DNA from: Novosphingobium profundi
GTDB taxonomy: Bacteria > Pseudomonadota > Alphaproteobacteria > Sphingomonadales > Sphingomonadaceae
Direction of reading: 5' to 3'
NCBI RefSeq assembly: GCF_020524485.1
Contig: NZ_JAIVLF010000005.1
Span: 62,001-126,000, forward strand
Length of the DNA: 64,000 nucleotides
Within the stretch, counting starts at the first letter, position 1. Each line of letters starts with the position of its first letter. The position numbers were made by a program, and so were the translations under genes. A model generated the notes under the pieces. That model worked only from the letters and a program-made list of their open reading frames with translations, had not been told where the DNA came from and made no database searches. Shown here in pieces: positions 44,891 through 54,210 of the stretch.

Positions 44891-47653
44891 ATGTCTGGAG
44901 ATAGCAGGATCATATCGTTCGGCGGGGCCTCCACCGAGGACAGCGCCACGCAGGCCAAGGCCGACGACCCAACCCGGCTGCGCGATGCGCTTGCGCCCTC
45001 CAGCGATACGGAGGGCGCCCCGGCCGCTTCGGATTGGGACGATGCCTGGATCGGCAGCGGCGAAGCGACGAGCGAAAGCAGCGATGCACGGCATCCCAGA
45101 AGCTGGATCGCCCCGGCCCTGGCGGGCTTCGCTCTCCTCGCGTGGAGCGGTCTCTTCCTCGCCGCGCACTGGACCTATTTCCAGGCGGACTTCACCCTCG
45201 CCGCGGTTCCCGCCCTCATCAGCCAGTGGTGTGTCCCCCCGCTACTGATCGGCGTCATTTGGCTGCTCGCCCTTCGCCATTCCACACGTGAGGGCAAGCG
45301 CTTCGGCGACATTGCCAGCACCCTTTCGCTCGAAAGCGAGCGCCTCGAACGCCGCCTCCTCAGCGTCAATCGGGAACTGAGCCTTGCCCGCGAGTTCGTC
45401 GCGGCCCAGTCGCGCGATCTGGAATCACTGGGCCGCGTGGCGTCGGAGCGCCTGTCCGGCAACGCGCAGAGACTGCAGGAACTCATCGAAGAGAACGGCG
45501 AACGCCTCGAGACCATCGGCTCGGTCAGTACCACGGCCCTCGACAACATGGAGAAGCTGCGCGGCCAGCTTCCCGTGATCGCCAGCTCGGCCAAGGATGT
45601 GACCAGCAACATCGGCAACGCCGGGCGAACGGCGCGCTCCCAGATCGAGGACATGATCGCCGGATTCCATCGCCTGAACGAATTCGGACAGGCGAACGAA
45701 CGGCAGATTGCCTCCGTGCGCACTGCAGTCGATGCAGCGCTCGCCCAGTTCGCCGGTCAGTGCGAGGATCTGGAAGTCCTTGCCCGCCAGCGCTTCGAGG
45801 CCTTGGCCGAGAAGGGACAGGAATTCCGGAGCGAGCTTGAGCGCCACGAGACCGACGCGCTCGCGGCGATCCGCACCCGCTCGGCCGCCCTGCAAAGCGA
45901 GCTTCACCAGACCCGCGAACAACTTGACGAGAGCGAGGCAGCCACCCTCACCTCGCTGCGCGCGCGTCTTTCCGCGCTTCGCGAGGAATGCGGCGTGGTC
46001 GGTCGCAGCATCACGGATGCCCAAGGCCAGGCCACCCGCACCGTTCAGGAAAGCTTCGAGACACTCAAGGCCGAGCAAGAGACCGCGCACGACCTTCTTG
46101 TCGCCGCCCACGAGACCACGCTCGATCAGCTCACCCAGCGCATCGAGGCCCTTGGAACGGATGCTGCCCGCACCGAAGACCGGATTTCTTCCGCTCAGCA
46201 GACCGTTCTCGCAACCTTTACCGACCGACTCTCCGAGGTCTGCGCGCAGGCCGACGCCGCCTTTGCACGTCTGAAGGACCGCGACGGCCAGTTCGCCAGC
46301 GAGGCGAGCGAACGCCACCAGCGCCAGCTCGAACAGGAGCGTCATGCGCTGGCCCATATCGAGCACATGCTGGTCGAACTCGACAACGCGGTGGCCGAAA
46401 GGCTCGAAGGGCATCGCCACCAGGCCGAAGCTCTGACTGAACGCGCGCGCAGCGTGACCTCGCAACTCGAACAGTTCGACGCGCGCCTTCGCTCCATCGC
46501 AACGCAAAGCGCGGATGCCGAAGGACGCCTTTCAACATCGCTGCACGGCCTGGCTGAAAACCTTGCCGCAAGCCGCGCCTCGCTTTCGGCGGCGGATGGC
46601 GACGTTGCCAAGCTGACGGACGACAGCCTGCGCCTGCTCGATCTCCTGCGCGCCAGTGCCAGCCAGGCGCAGAACGAACTGCCCCAGGCACTCAGCCATT
46701 CCGAAGAGCAACTCGGCCGGATCGACATCGCGATCAACGAGGTACGCGGCAAGCTGGCCGACTCCTCCACGAGCGGTCAGGCACTTTCCGAGACGATCCT
46801 GCAATCCGGAACGTCACTGGACAGGCTGCACCAACACCTTATCGAGGCGCAGGCCGCCATCGCCGAGGGCACCAACGATCACGCACAGCGCCTGGAGCAC
46901 CTCCAGCGCAGCCTGACCGAGATCGAAAGCACGTTGCTTCAGAACGCCGATCATGCGCGCGGGGAATTGACGCAGGCAATTTCCGATTTGCGCCAGAATC
47001 TCAACGAGGCGATCTCCGACATCGAAACCAACGCGCCCGCCCGCATCGAGAACGTCACACAGACGCTGGGTGAGGAAAGCGGCAAGGCCATCGACAAGGC
47101 CATGCGGACCACCGCGGCCGAAATTTCGGGACAGCTCGAGCAGGCCGTGGCCCATGCAACGGGTGTCAGCCGCGAGGCCACGGTCCAGCTGCGCGAGCAG
47201 ATGGAAAAGGTCACCGAACTGGTCGGGAACCTGGAAGCACGGCTCGACGAAGCCCGCGAACGGGCAAGCGAGCAGGTCAACAACGACTTTGCCCGCCGCG
47301 CCGCACTCATCACGGAATCTCTCAACTCCAACGCCATCGACATCGCCGCCGCCATGTCAAGCGAGGTCTCCGACACGGCCTGGGCCTCCTATCTGCGCGG
47401 TGATCGCGGTATTTTCACACGCCGCGCCGTCACCCTTATCGATTCGAGTGAAGCCAAGGCGATCCAGCAGGCCTTCGAAAGCGACGACGCCTTTCGTGAG
47501 CACGTGAGCCGGTACATCCACGACTTCGAATCGCTCCTTCGCCAGGTCCTCTCGACCCGCGATGGCAATGCTATGGGGGTGACGCTGCTCTCTTCGGACA
47601 TGGGTAAGCTCTACGTAGCCCTCGCCCAAGCGATTGAACGCCTGCGCAACTGA
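44891..47653 (+). CDS. large membrane-anchored coiled-coil protein, unknown function
   Basis: 920 residues. An acidic cytoplasmic N terminus (about 1-70), two membrane helices (about 72-95 and 104-128), then some 700 residues of continuous heptad-rich, Gln/Glu/Arg/Ala-rich coiled coil, and a conserved-looking globular end (about 830-920: SYLRGDRGIFTRRAVTLIDSSEAKAI, LLSSDMGKLYVALAQAIERL). It is probably cytoplasmic-facing and filament- or scaffold-like. ATG 44891 has GTAGAGCG upstream. It shares a short divergent promoter region with the Hpt-like gene. No family recognised. Confidence 0.85.
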   Translation: MSGDSRIISFGGASTEDSATQAKADDPTRLRDALAPSSDTEGAPAASDWDDAWIGSGEATSESSDARHPRSWIAPALAGFALLAWSGLFLAAHWTYFQADFTLAAVPALISQWCVPPLLIGVIWLLALRHSTREGKRFGDIASTLSLESERLERRLLSVNRELSLAREFVAAQSRDLESLGRVASERLSGNAQRLQELIEENGERLETIGSVSTTALDNMEKLRGQLPVIASSAKDVTSNIGNAGRTARSQIEDMIAGFHRLNEFGQANERQIASVRTAVDAALAQFAGQCEDLEVLARQRFEALAEKGQEFRSELERHETDALAAIRTRSAALQSELHQTREQLDESEAATLTSLRARLSALREECGVVGRSITDAQGQATRTVQESFETLKAEQETAHDLLVAAHETTLDQLTQRIEALGTDAARTEDRISSAQQTVLATFTDRLSEVCAQADAAFARLKDRDGQFASEASERHQRQLEQERHALAHIEHMLVELDNAVAERLEGHRHQAEALTERARSVTSQLEQFDARLRSIATQSADAEGRLSTSLHGLAENLAASRASLSAADGDVAKLTDDSLRLLDLLRASASQAQNELPQALSHSEEQLGRIDIAINEVRGKLADSSTSGQALSETILQSGTSLDRLHQHLIEAQAAIAEGTNDHAQRLEHLQRSLTEIESTLLQNADHARGELTQAISDLRQNLNEAISDIETNAPARIENVTQTLGEESGKAIDKAMRTTAAEISGQLEQAVAHATGVSREATVQLREQMEKVTELVGNLEARLDEARERASEQVNNDFARRAALITESLNSNAIDIAAAMSSEVSDTAWASYLRGDRGIFTRRAVTLIDSSEAKAIQQAFESDDAFREHVSRYIHDFESLLRQVLSTRDGNAMGVTLLSSDMGKLYVALAQAIERLRN

Positions 47654-47661
47654 GCAGGCAA

Positions 47662-47690
47662 AAGCCGCGGCCGCGATCAGGCCGCGGCTT
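47662..47690 (-). terminator. terminator between convergent genes
   Basis: A perfect 11-base stem AAGCCGCGGCC/GGCCGCGGCTT with loop GCGATCA. On the minus strand it is followed by TTTTG, so it ends the RNase J-DUF1467 transcript; on the plus strand the T run is weak, but the hairpin may also serve the coiled-coil gene. Confidence 0.8.
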
Positions 47691-47699
47691 ATACCGACC

Positions 47700-47999
47700 T
47701 CAGTAGCCCAGGTCTTCGCTCGGCATCTCGCCGTAGAAGTTGAGATCCTCGCGCGTGATCCACCCATAGGACCAGTTAAGGGCGAACAGGACGCTAAGGA
47801 CCGCAGCAAGGATCGTAGCCCGCAAGGCCACCTTGCCGGGACGGAAATTCACCGGCGCGGAATCTGCATGGCCTGCCTGGACCTCATGGCCTTCGACCTC
47901 GTCGGGCGTGCGCAAGCCGATCGGAAGGACAATGAAGGCGCTCAAAACCCAGAACAGACCAAAAATCGCGATCAGGGACGTCCATTGCATCGGCGTCAT
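47700..47999 (-). CDS. DUF1467 family membrane protein
   Basis: 99 residues with two membrane helices (SLIAIFGLFWVLSAFIVLPI and ATILAAVLSVLFALNWSYGW) and the motif LPIGLRTPDEVEG typical of DUF1467. GGAGAGGAGACG precedes the ATG. It is conserved downstream of the RNase J gene in alphaproteobacteria; the function is unknown. Last gene of the long minus-strand series. Confidence 0.9.
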   Translation of the reverse strand: MTPMQWTSLIAIFGLFWVLSAFIVLPIGLRTPDEVEGHEVQAGHADSAPVNFRPGKVALRATILAAVLSVLFALNWSYGWITREDLNFYGEMPSEDLGY

Positions 48000-48050
48000 C
48001 GTCTCCTCTCCCGGCCGCCCGCCCTATGATGGCGGGTCGGTCGGAGGTGT

Positions 48051-49679
48051 TCAGTCGTTACCCAGGATCAGCACCTGAACCTGCGGCTTCTTCCCCGACC
48101 AGCGCGTCGCCGCGCGGCGGGTCGCAAGGCGCACCGCCTCATGGCGGTCCTCAGGGGTTGCCTTGCGCGTGCGCTGCAAAGCCTTGGCGACGTCTTCCTC
48201 CGCCTCAGCCACGAAATCGGTGTAGTCCTCATCGAGCGGCAAGCCAACGGCACTGACCTTGACCTTTCCATCCAGTGTCGCAGCCACCGAGACCACGCCC
48301 TGGTAGGAAATGCGCCGACGCATCGCCATCGCTTCGCCATCAGCGGGCGCAATGATGTCGCCATCGAGGATCAGGCGTCCGGAATGCACTTCACCGAACT
48401 TGCCCGGATGCCCGGGAGCCAGGCGGACAAGGTCGCCATTCTTTTGGAACACGGCCTTGGGAATTCCGCAAGACCGGCCAAAGGCAGCCTGTTCCTTCAT
48501 GTGGCGCACTTCACCATGCACCGGCATCAGGACCTCGGGCCGGATCCAGCTGTACAAGGCTTCGAGTTCAGGACGGCCCGGATGTCCCGACACGTGGATC
48601 ATGCTTTGACGATCCGTGACGACCTTGACACCGGCCTCGGCCAGTCGGTTCTGGATCCGACCGATAGGGATTTCGTTGCCTGGGATCTGACGGCTCGAAA
48701 AGAGGACGACATCACCCTTGTCGAGCTTGATAGCATGGTTGCCATCAGCGATGCGGGCCAGCGCTGCGCGCGCCTCGCCCTGCCCACCCGTGGCCACGAT
48801 CAGGACGTCGTCGCGCGGCAGGTCCATGGCCTCATCCGCATCGATAACCTCAGGAAAATCAGGAAGATAGCCACAAGACTTGGCAACCCCGATGATCCTG
48901 TCAAGTGAGCGCCCCGCGACACAGAGCTGGCGCCCCGTCTTGACGGCAATCGCGCCCAAGGTCTGGAGGCGCGCCACATTGGAGGCGAACGTCGTAACCA
49001 GGACCCGTCGCCCTTCGTGCCGCGAAACTTCCTGGAGCAGGCCCTCGTAAACAGCGCCTTCGGAACCGGAAGCCTTGGGGTTAAACACGTTGGTGGAATC
49101 GCAAACGAGGGCAAGTACGCCCTCCTCGCCAATCGCGCGCAGCTCTTCCTCGGTCGCAGGCACACCAACCTGAGGGGCTTCGTCCAGCTTCCAGTCGCCC
49201 GTGTGGAAGATGCGGCCATAGGGCGTATCGATCACGAGCGCGTTGCCTTCGGCAATCGAGTGGGCGAGCGGTACATAGCGGATGCCGAAAGGCCCCAGGT
49301 CGAAGGGCTCCTCGTCCTGGACCACGATCAATTCGACTTCGCCCGCAATTCCTGCCTCTTCCAGCTTCGCCGCGACCAGTTTGGCCGTGAAAGGCGTTGC
49401 GTAGATGGGAACACCAAGATCCTGTGCGAAATAGGGCACCGCACCGATATGATCCTCGTGCGCGTGGGTCAGCACGATGCCCAGCAGGTTCTCCCGCTCG
49501 GACTCAATGAACTCCAGATCCGCAAAGACAAGATCGACCCCCGGATATTCATTCATGCCAAAGGTCATGCCCAGATCGACCATCAGCCACTTGCCCTGAC
49601 ACCCGTAGAGATTGACGTTCATGCCAATCTCCCCCGAGCCGCCGAGGGCACAAAAGATCAGTTCCTTACCCGGTATCAC
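48051..49679 (-). CDS. rnj: ribonuclease J
   Basis: A 542-residue metallo-beta-lactamase/beta-CASP ribonuclease. [15 protein letters not shown] (HxHxDH), [24 protein letters not shown] and [15 protein letters not shown], then a C-terminal domain. It has 5'-exo and endonuclease roles in rRNA maturation and mRNA decay. The GTG start overlaps the coaX stop. Alphaproteobacteria commonly carry RNase J in this nuo-birA-coaX neighbourhood. Confidence 0.95.
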   Translation of the reverse strand: MIPGKELIFCALGGSGEIGMNVNLYGCQGKWLMVDLGMTFGMNEYPGVDLVFADLEFIESERENLLGIVLTHAHEDHIGAVPYFAQDLGVPIYATPFTAKLVAAKLEEAGIAGEVELIVVQDEEPFDLGPFGIRYVPLAHSIAEGNALVIDTPYGRIFHTGDWKLDEAPQVGVPATEEELRAIGEEGVLALVCDSTNVFNPKASGSEGAVYEGLLQEVSRHEGRRVLVTTFASNVARLQTLGAIAVKTGRQLCVAGRSLDRIIGVAKSCGYLPDFPEVIDADEAMDLPRDDVLIVATGGQGEARAALARIADGNHAIKLDKGDVVLFSSRQIPGNEIPIGRIQNRLAEAGVKVVTDRQSMIHVSGHPGRPELEALYSWIRPEVLMPVHGEVRHMKEQAAFGRSCGIPKAVFQKNGDLVRLAPGHPGKFGEVHSGRLILDGDIIAPADGEAMAMRRRISYQGVVSVAATLDGKVKVSAVGLPLDEDYTDFVAEAEEDVAKALQRTRKATPEDRHEAVRLATRRAATRWSGKKPQVQVLILGND

Positions 49680-50455
49680 TTGGTCGATGCTCTCTCTGCA
49701 AGAATGGCCAGCCCCTCGAGCGTCAGATTCGCTTCGACGGCGTCAAAAATGTCGGTTGCCTTGTCGAACAGCACCGCGAGGCCTCCGGTCGCGATGACCT
49801 TCGCCGGACGGCCAATCTGACGCTGCATACGTGCGATCAGACCTTCCATCATCGCAACGTAGCCCCAGAATACGCCGATCAGCATCTGATCCTCAGTATT
49901 GCGACCGATGACCGACGTCGAGCTGGGTACGGCAATGCCGATGCGCGGCAATTTGGCGGTATTGCCTACAAGCGCATCGAGGGACAAGTTAATGCCAGGC
50001 GCGATGATACCGCCCTTGTAGGCACCATTGAAATCGACCGCATCGAAGGTTGTCGCCGTCCCGAAGTCGACGACAATGAGGTCTCCTTCGTACTTGGCAT
50101 GGGCCCCGATCGCGTTGACCGCACGGTCGGCACCCAGCGTGCGGGGCTCATCCACGTCGATCTCGATGTCGTAAGTAGCGTTGCCGACGCCCGCTACGAG
50201 AGGCTCGACATCGAAATAATGGCGGCACAGCACTTCGAGATTGTGCAGCGCGCGCGGCACCACGGTCGAAATGATGATGCTGTCGATGGCACCCCGATCC
50301 ACCTTATGAATGTCGAGCAACTGCATCAGCCAGACGGCGTATTCATCGCCCGTCCGGCGCGCATCCGAAGCAATCCGCCACCTTGCGCGTACCTCGGAGC
50401 CCTCGAACAGCGCAAACACGACATTCGTGTTCCCGGCATCAATCGCAAGCAGCAT
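49676..50455 (-). CDS. coaX: type III pantothenate kinase
   Basis: 259 residues. [16 protein letters not shown] (nucleotide-binding DxGNT), [26 protein letters not shown] and GGIIAPG are the CoaX motifs. It phosphorylates pantothenate in coenzyme A synthesis. The ATG at 50455 is preferred to an in-frame TTG at 50464, because GAGGT lies 9 bases upstream of it. It overlaps rnj by 4 bases. Confidence 0.95.
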   Translation of the reverse strand: MLLAIDAGNTNVVFALFEGSEVRARWRIASDARRTGDEYAVWLMQLLDIHKVDRGAIDSIIISTVVPRALHNLEVLCRHYFDVEPLVAGVGNATYDIEIDVDEPRTLGADRAVNAIGAHAKYEGDLIVVDFGTATTFDAVDFNGAYKGGIIAPGINLSLDALVGNTAKLPRIGIAVPSSTSVIGRNTEDQMLIGVFWGYVAMMEGLIARMQRQIGRPAKVIATGGLAVLFDKATDIFDAVEANLTLEGLAILAERASTK

Positions 50456-50472
50456 GAAAGGCAACCTCTAAC

Positions 50473-51195
50473 TCAACCCGGGATATCGGGTAGAAACACA
50501 TCGCCGGCGTGGATCTCACGAACAGTCTCATCCGCGCATCGCAGCCGAAGGCTCCCTTCCGGCGACAGCCCAGCAAAACGCCCCGACACAGGCTCTTCCC
50601 CGGGAGGATGAACGCGAAGGACCGTCCCCTCTGGATGGGCCACAGTCTGCCAGCGCCGCAGCACCGGAGCAAGCCCTGCCCCCCGCCAGCGCTCCAGTTC
50701 GAGGCTGAAAGCCCCCTGAAGGCGCTCGGCAAAGGCGTCACGATCAACCGTCACGCCCAGATCACGCAAACTCGTTGCGGGCCTATCGGGCAAATCCGGA
50801 GCCGAGCATAAGTTCACCCCTACACCAACAACAACGCGTCCCTGGATCATTTCCAGGAGAACGCCGGCCAGCTTGGCACCGTTGAGCAGGAGATCGTTGG
50901 GCCACTTGATGACAAGACCATCACGGGAAGGCAGAAAGCCGCCCACGGCTTCGTGAACGGCTAACGCAACGACAAACGCCAGTGTCGACGGAGCGGGCTG
51001 GCCGGAGCCCCAATGGACCACTGTCGAGCCCATGAAATTGCCCGAGCCATCGAACCAGTCGCGACCCAAGCGGCCCCTTCCCTGCGACTGGCGGTCCGTA
51101 ACCAGCCAGTCGCCTTCGGGAGGGTAATCGCCCCGCTTCAACCGGTCGACCAAATCGAAGTTGGTCGAACCGGTTTCCTCAATATACCGGATCAA
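50473..51195 (-). CDS. birA: biotin--[acetyl-CoA-carboxylase] ligase
   Basis: 240 residues without an N-terminal DNA-binding domain, so it acts as a ligase only. EETGSTNFDLVDRL, TDRQSQGRGRLGRDW (biotinyl-AMP loop), IKWPNDLLLNGAKLAGVLLE, VGVGVNL. Start appears to be TTG at 51195, since the conserved I-R-Y-I-E-E-T-G-S-T-N begins there. Located 12 bases after nuoN, a widely conserved alphaproteobacterial arrangement. Confidence 0.93.
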   Translation of the reverse strand: MIRYIEETGSTNFDLVDRLKRGDYPPEGDWLVTDRQSQGRGRLGRDWFDGSGNFMGSTVVHWGSGQPAPSTLAFVVALAVHEAVGGFLPSRDGLVIKWPNDLLLNGAKLAGVLLEMIQGRVVVGVGVNLCSAPDLPDRPATSLRDLGVTVDRDAFAERLQGAFSLELERWRGAGLAPVLRRWQTVAHPEGTVLRVHPPGEEPVSGRFAGLSPEGSLRLRCADETVREIHAGDVFLPDIPG

Positions 51196-51207
51196 GACAG
51201 ATCCGGA

Positions 51208-52671
51208 TCAGAGAGCGGCGAACAAAGCGGTCGTCGCCGTATTGGCGGTCTCGCCCAGCCACGAGGTCAGCAGGTAACCGAGCGGCGAGATGAACGCACA
51301 GGCCACCACGAGGATGAGCTTGTGCCAGATGTCGCTCTCACCCTTCACCACATCGGCAGGCTCGTCGAAGTACATGACCTTGACGACCTTGAGGTAGTAG
51401 AAGGCGCCGATCACCGAAGCTGCGATACCGATGAAGGCCAGCGCGAGCATGTCGGCCTGGACCGCAGCCTGGAAGACCACGAACTTGCCCCAGAAACCGA
51501 ACAACGGCGGGATACCGGCAAGGCTGAACATCACGGTCGCCAGCGCCAGGGCGAGGCCCGGACGGGTGCGCGAAAGGCCAGCCAGCTTGGGGATGTCCTC
51601 CACGTAGTTGCCGTTCTCGTCCTTGAGCATGAGGATCGCGGTAAAACCGGCAATCGACATCGCAACATAGATGGTCACGTAGATCAGCATGCCCGAGGCA
51701 CCGGCCTGCGTCGCCGTGGCAAGGCCAACAAGGATGAAGCCAACGTTGTTGATCGACGAGTAGGCCATCAGACGCTTGATGTTGCTCTGACCAATTGCGC
51801 CAAGGGCACCCACGACGATCGAAGCCAGCGCGACAAAGAGGATGATCTGCTGCCAGGCGGCTGCCTGCTCACCGAACGCATCCAGAAGAACGCGCATGAT
51901 GAGACCGAGACCCGCCACCTTGGGCGCCGTCGCGAAGAAGGTGGTTACCGGGGTCGGTGCACCTTCGTAGACGTCCGGCGTCCACATGTGGAACGGCACG
52001 GCGCTGATCTTGAAGGCCAGACCCGCCAGCATGAAGACGATGCCGAACAGTGCGCCGTTCGAGAGACCTTCCGAAACGCTGGCGTTAATGCCGGCGAACG
52101 AAGTGGTCCCGGCGAAACCGTAGGTCAGGCTCATGCCGAAGAGCAGGATGCCCGAGGCCAGAGCGCCCAGCACGAAGTACTTGAGGCCCGCTTCCGCCGA
52201 ACGTCCGTCGCTGCGCAGGATGGCAGCCAGAACGTAGGAGGAGAGCGACATCATCTCGAGACCGATGTAGAGCGTCAGCAGATCGGCGGCCGAGACCATC
52301 ATGCCCATGCCCACAGTCGCGAAAAGCACGAGCAGCGGGAATTCGGCACGCATCGAATCGTAGCGTTCGAAGTAGCTCGGCGCGAGAACCAGCGTGACCG
52401 CGGCCGATCCGTAGATCAGGATCTTGGCGTAGCTGGCAAAGGCATCCGCGCGAAACTGGCCGAAGAAGGCCGAGGTTTCCGGCCCCATCGCCCCGCCGCA
52501 AAGGGCAGGAGCGACAAGAGCCATAGCCGCGACGAGCGTGGCGACCGACACGATCGAGATGAGGCGGCTCGCCTTGTCCCCGCCCCAGGCGGCGACAAGG
52601 AGCAGAACCAGGCCTGCGACGGTGATTGTTTCTTCAGGCGCGATCAGGCGCAGCGACTGCGACCAGTCCAT
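51208..52671 (-). CDS. nuoN: NADH-quinone oxidoreductase subunit N
   Basis: A 487-residue proton-pumping membrane subunit of complex I with about 14 helices. It includes FHMWTPDVYEGAPTPVTTFFATAPKVAG and KRLMAYSSINNVGFILVGLA, with the conserved lysines of antiporter-like subunits. Start overlaps the nuoM stop (TGATG). Last nuo gene, followed by birA. Confidence 0.96.
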   Translation of the reverse strand: MDWSQSLRLIAPEETITVAGLVLLLVAAWGGDKASRLISIVSVATLVAAMALVAPALCGGAMGPETSAFFGQFRADAFASYAKILIYGSAAVTLVLAPSYFERYDSMRAEFPLLVLFATVGMGMMVSAADLLTLYIGLEMMSLSSYVLAAILRSDGRSAEAGLKYFVLGALASGILLFGMSLTYGFAGTTSFAGINASVSEGLSNGALFGIVFMLAGLAFKISAVPFHMWTPDVYEGAPTPVTTFFATAPKVAGLGLIMRVLLDAFGEQAAAWQQIILFVALASIVVGALGAIGQSNIKRLMAYSSINNVGFILVGLATATQAGASGMLIYVTIYVAMSIAGFTAILMLKDENGNYVEDIPKLAGLSRTRPGLALALATVMFSLAGIPPLFGFWGKFVVFQAAVQADMLALAFIGIAASVIGAFYYLKVVKVMYFDEPADVVKGESDIWHKLILVVACAFISPLGYLLTSWLGETANTATTALFAAL

Positions 52672-54209
52672 CAGTGTGCCCCCCCATGCGCAGAGACTTC
52701 TTCGTGCGCAGGCTTAGGATTGCCTGCCGTCGGCTTGGCATCACCCTCCGGCGCCGCACGGGCAATCCGGGCTTCCAGCGCGGCAATGTCGGCGCGCATC
52801 GGAGCCATGAAGCTCTCAGGGTAGATGCCCATCCACAGGACCGGGATAGCAAGCGCGACAACCATCAGGATCTCACGCGCGTCCAGGTCCGGCATGGCGG
52901 CGGCATCGGCGTTCTTCTGGGGGCCAAAGACCACCCGGCGGTAAAGGTAGAGCATGTAGGCCGCACCCAGGATGATGCTGGTGGTGGAGATAAGGCCAAC
53001 CCAGCTCGAGACCTGGTAGGCGCCTGCAAGGCTCAGGAATTCGCCAACGAACCCGCTGGTACCCGGCAGACCGATGGAAGCCATCGTGAACAGCAGGAAG
53101 AACAGCGCGTAACGCGGCATGTTGATGGCAAGACCGCCGTAGCGAGCGATCTCACGGGTGTGGAGACGATCATAGATGATGCCCACGCACAGGAACAGCG
53201 CACCCGACACCAGGCCGTGGCTCAGCATGACCAGCATCGATCCTTCAAGACCCTGCGCGTTGAACGCGAAGAGACCGACGGTGACGATCGCCATATGCGC
53301 GACCGACGAGTAGGCGATCAGCTTCTTCATGTCGTCCTGCACCAGCGCGATGAGCGAAGTGACGACAACCGCGGTCATGGAGAGGCCCCAGATCAGCGGC
53401 GCGAACTGCGCCGAGGCTTCCGGGAACATCGGAAGCGAGAAGCGGATGAAACCGTAGCCGCCCATCTTCAGAAGGACACCGGCCAGGATGACCGAGCCTG
53501 CCGTCGGCGCCTGAACGTGCGCTGCGGGAAGCCAGGTGTGCACCGGCCACATCGGCATCTTCACGGCAAAGCTCGCGAAGAAGGCCAGCCACAGCCAGGT
53601 CTGCGCCTGCGGATCGAAATCGTAGGCCATCAGGGTCGGGATATCGGTCGTGCCCGACACGTTCACCATCCACAGCATCGCGATCAGCATCAGTACCGAG
53701 CCGAGAAGCGTGTAGAGGAAGAACTTGTAGGACGCGTAGATACGGTCCGCACCGCCCCAGATGCCGATGATCAGATACATCGGGATCAGGCCGGCTTCAA
53801 AGAAGATGTAGAACAGGAAGAGATCCTGAGCGGCGAACACGCCGATCATGAGCATCTCGACCAGCAGGAAGGCGGCCATGTACTCGCCCACACGCTTCTC
53901 GACCGACTTCCAGCTCGCGCCGATGCAGACCGGCATGAGGAAGACGGAGAGCATGATCAGGAGGAGCGCAATGCCATCGATACCCAGGGCATACTTGAAG
54001 CCCGCGAAGAGCTCATGGCTCTCCTGGAACTGCCACTGGGCACCGCCCACATCGAAGTTAAGCCAAAGGACAACACCAAGAGCCAGATTGGCCAGGGTTG
54101 CCGCCAGCGCGAGGACACGCGCTGACTTGGCATCAAGGTAAAGACACACCAGTGCCGCCGCGAGCGGCACCAGGAGCATCAGACTGAGGATCGGAAAACC
54201 ACTCATCAT
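52671..54209 (-). CDS. nuoM: NADH-quinone oxidoreductase subunit M
   Basis: A 512-residue antiporter-like complex I subunit. Typical motifs are FFEAGLIPMYLIIGIWGG, FAVKMPMWPVHTWLPAAHVQAPTAGSVILAG (conserved Lys) and KKLIAYSSVAHMAIVTVG. The C-terminal hydrophilic extension after residue 480 (EGDAKPTAGNPKPAHEEVSAHGG) is Pro/Ala/His-rich and unusual in length. Confidence 0.96.
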   Translation of the reverse strand: MMSGFPILSLMLLVPLAAALVCLYLDAKSARVLALAATLANLALGVVLWLNFDVGGAQWQFQESHELFAGFKYALGIDGIALLLIMLSVFLMPVCIGASWKSVEKRVGEYMAAFLLVEMLMIGVFAAQDLFLFYIFFEAGLIPMYLIIGIWGGADRIYASYKFFLYTLLGSVLMLIAMLWMVNVSGTTDIPTLMAYDFDPQAQTWLWLAFFASFAVKMPMWPVHTWLPAAHVQAPTAGSVILAGVLLKMGGYGFIRFSLPMFPEASAQFAPLIWGLSMTAVVVTSLIALVQDDMKKLIAYSSVAHMAIVTVGLFAFNAQGLEGSMLVMLSHGLVSGALFLCVGIIYDRLHTREIARYGGLAINMPRYALFFLLFTMASIGLPGTSGFVGEFLSLAGAYQVSSWVGLISTTSIILGAAYMLYLYRRVVFGPQKNADAAAMPDLDAREILMVVALAIPVLWMGIYPESFMAPMRADIAALEARIARAAPEGDAKPTAGNPKPAHEEVSAHGGAH

Positions 54210-54210
54210 C

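Noticed and set aside
51013..54125. Long plus-strand frames opposite nuoM/nuoN
   Set aside because: Composition is Arg/His/Asp/Gln-rich, as expected for the complement of membrane-protein codons; no homology is evident.
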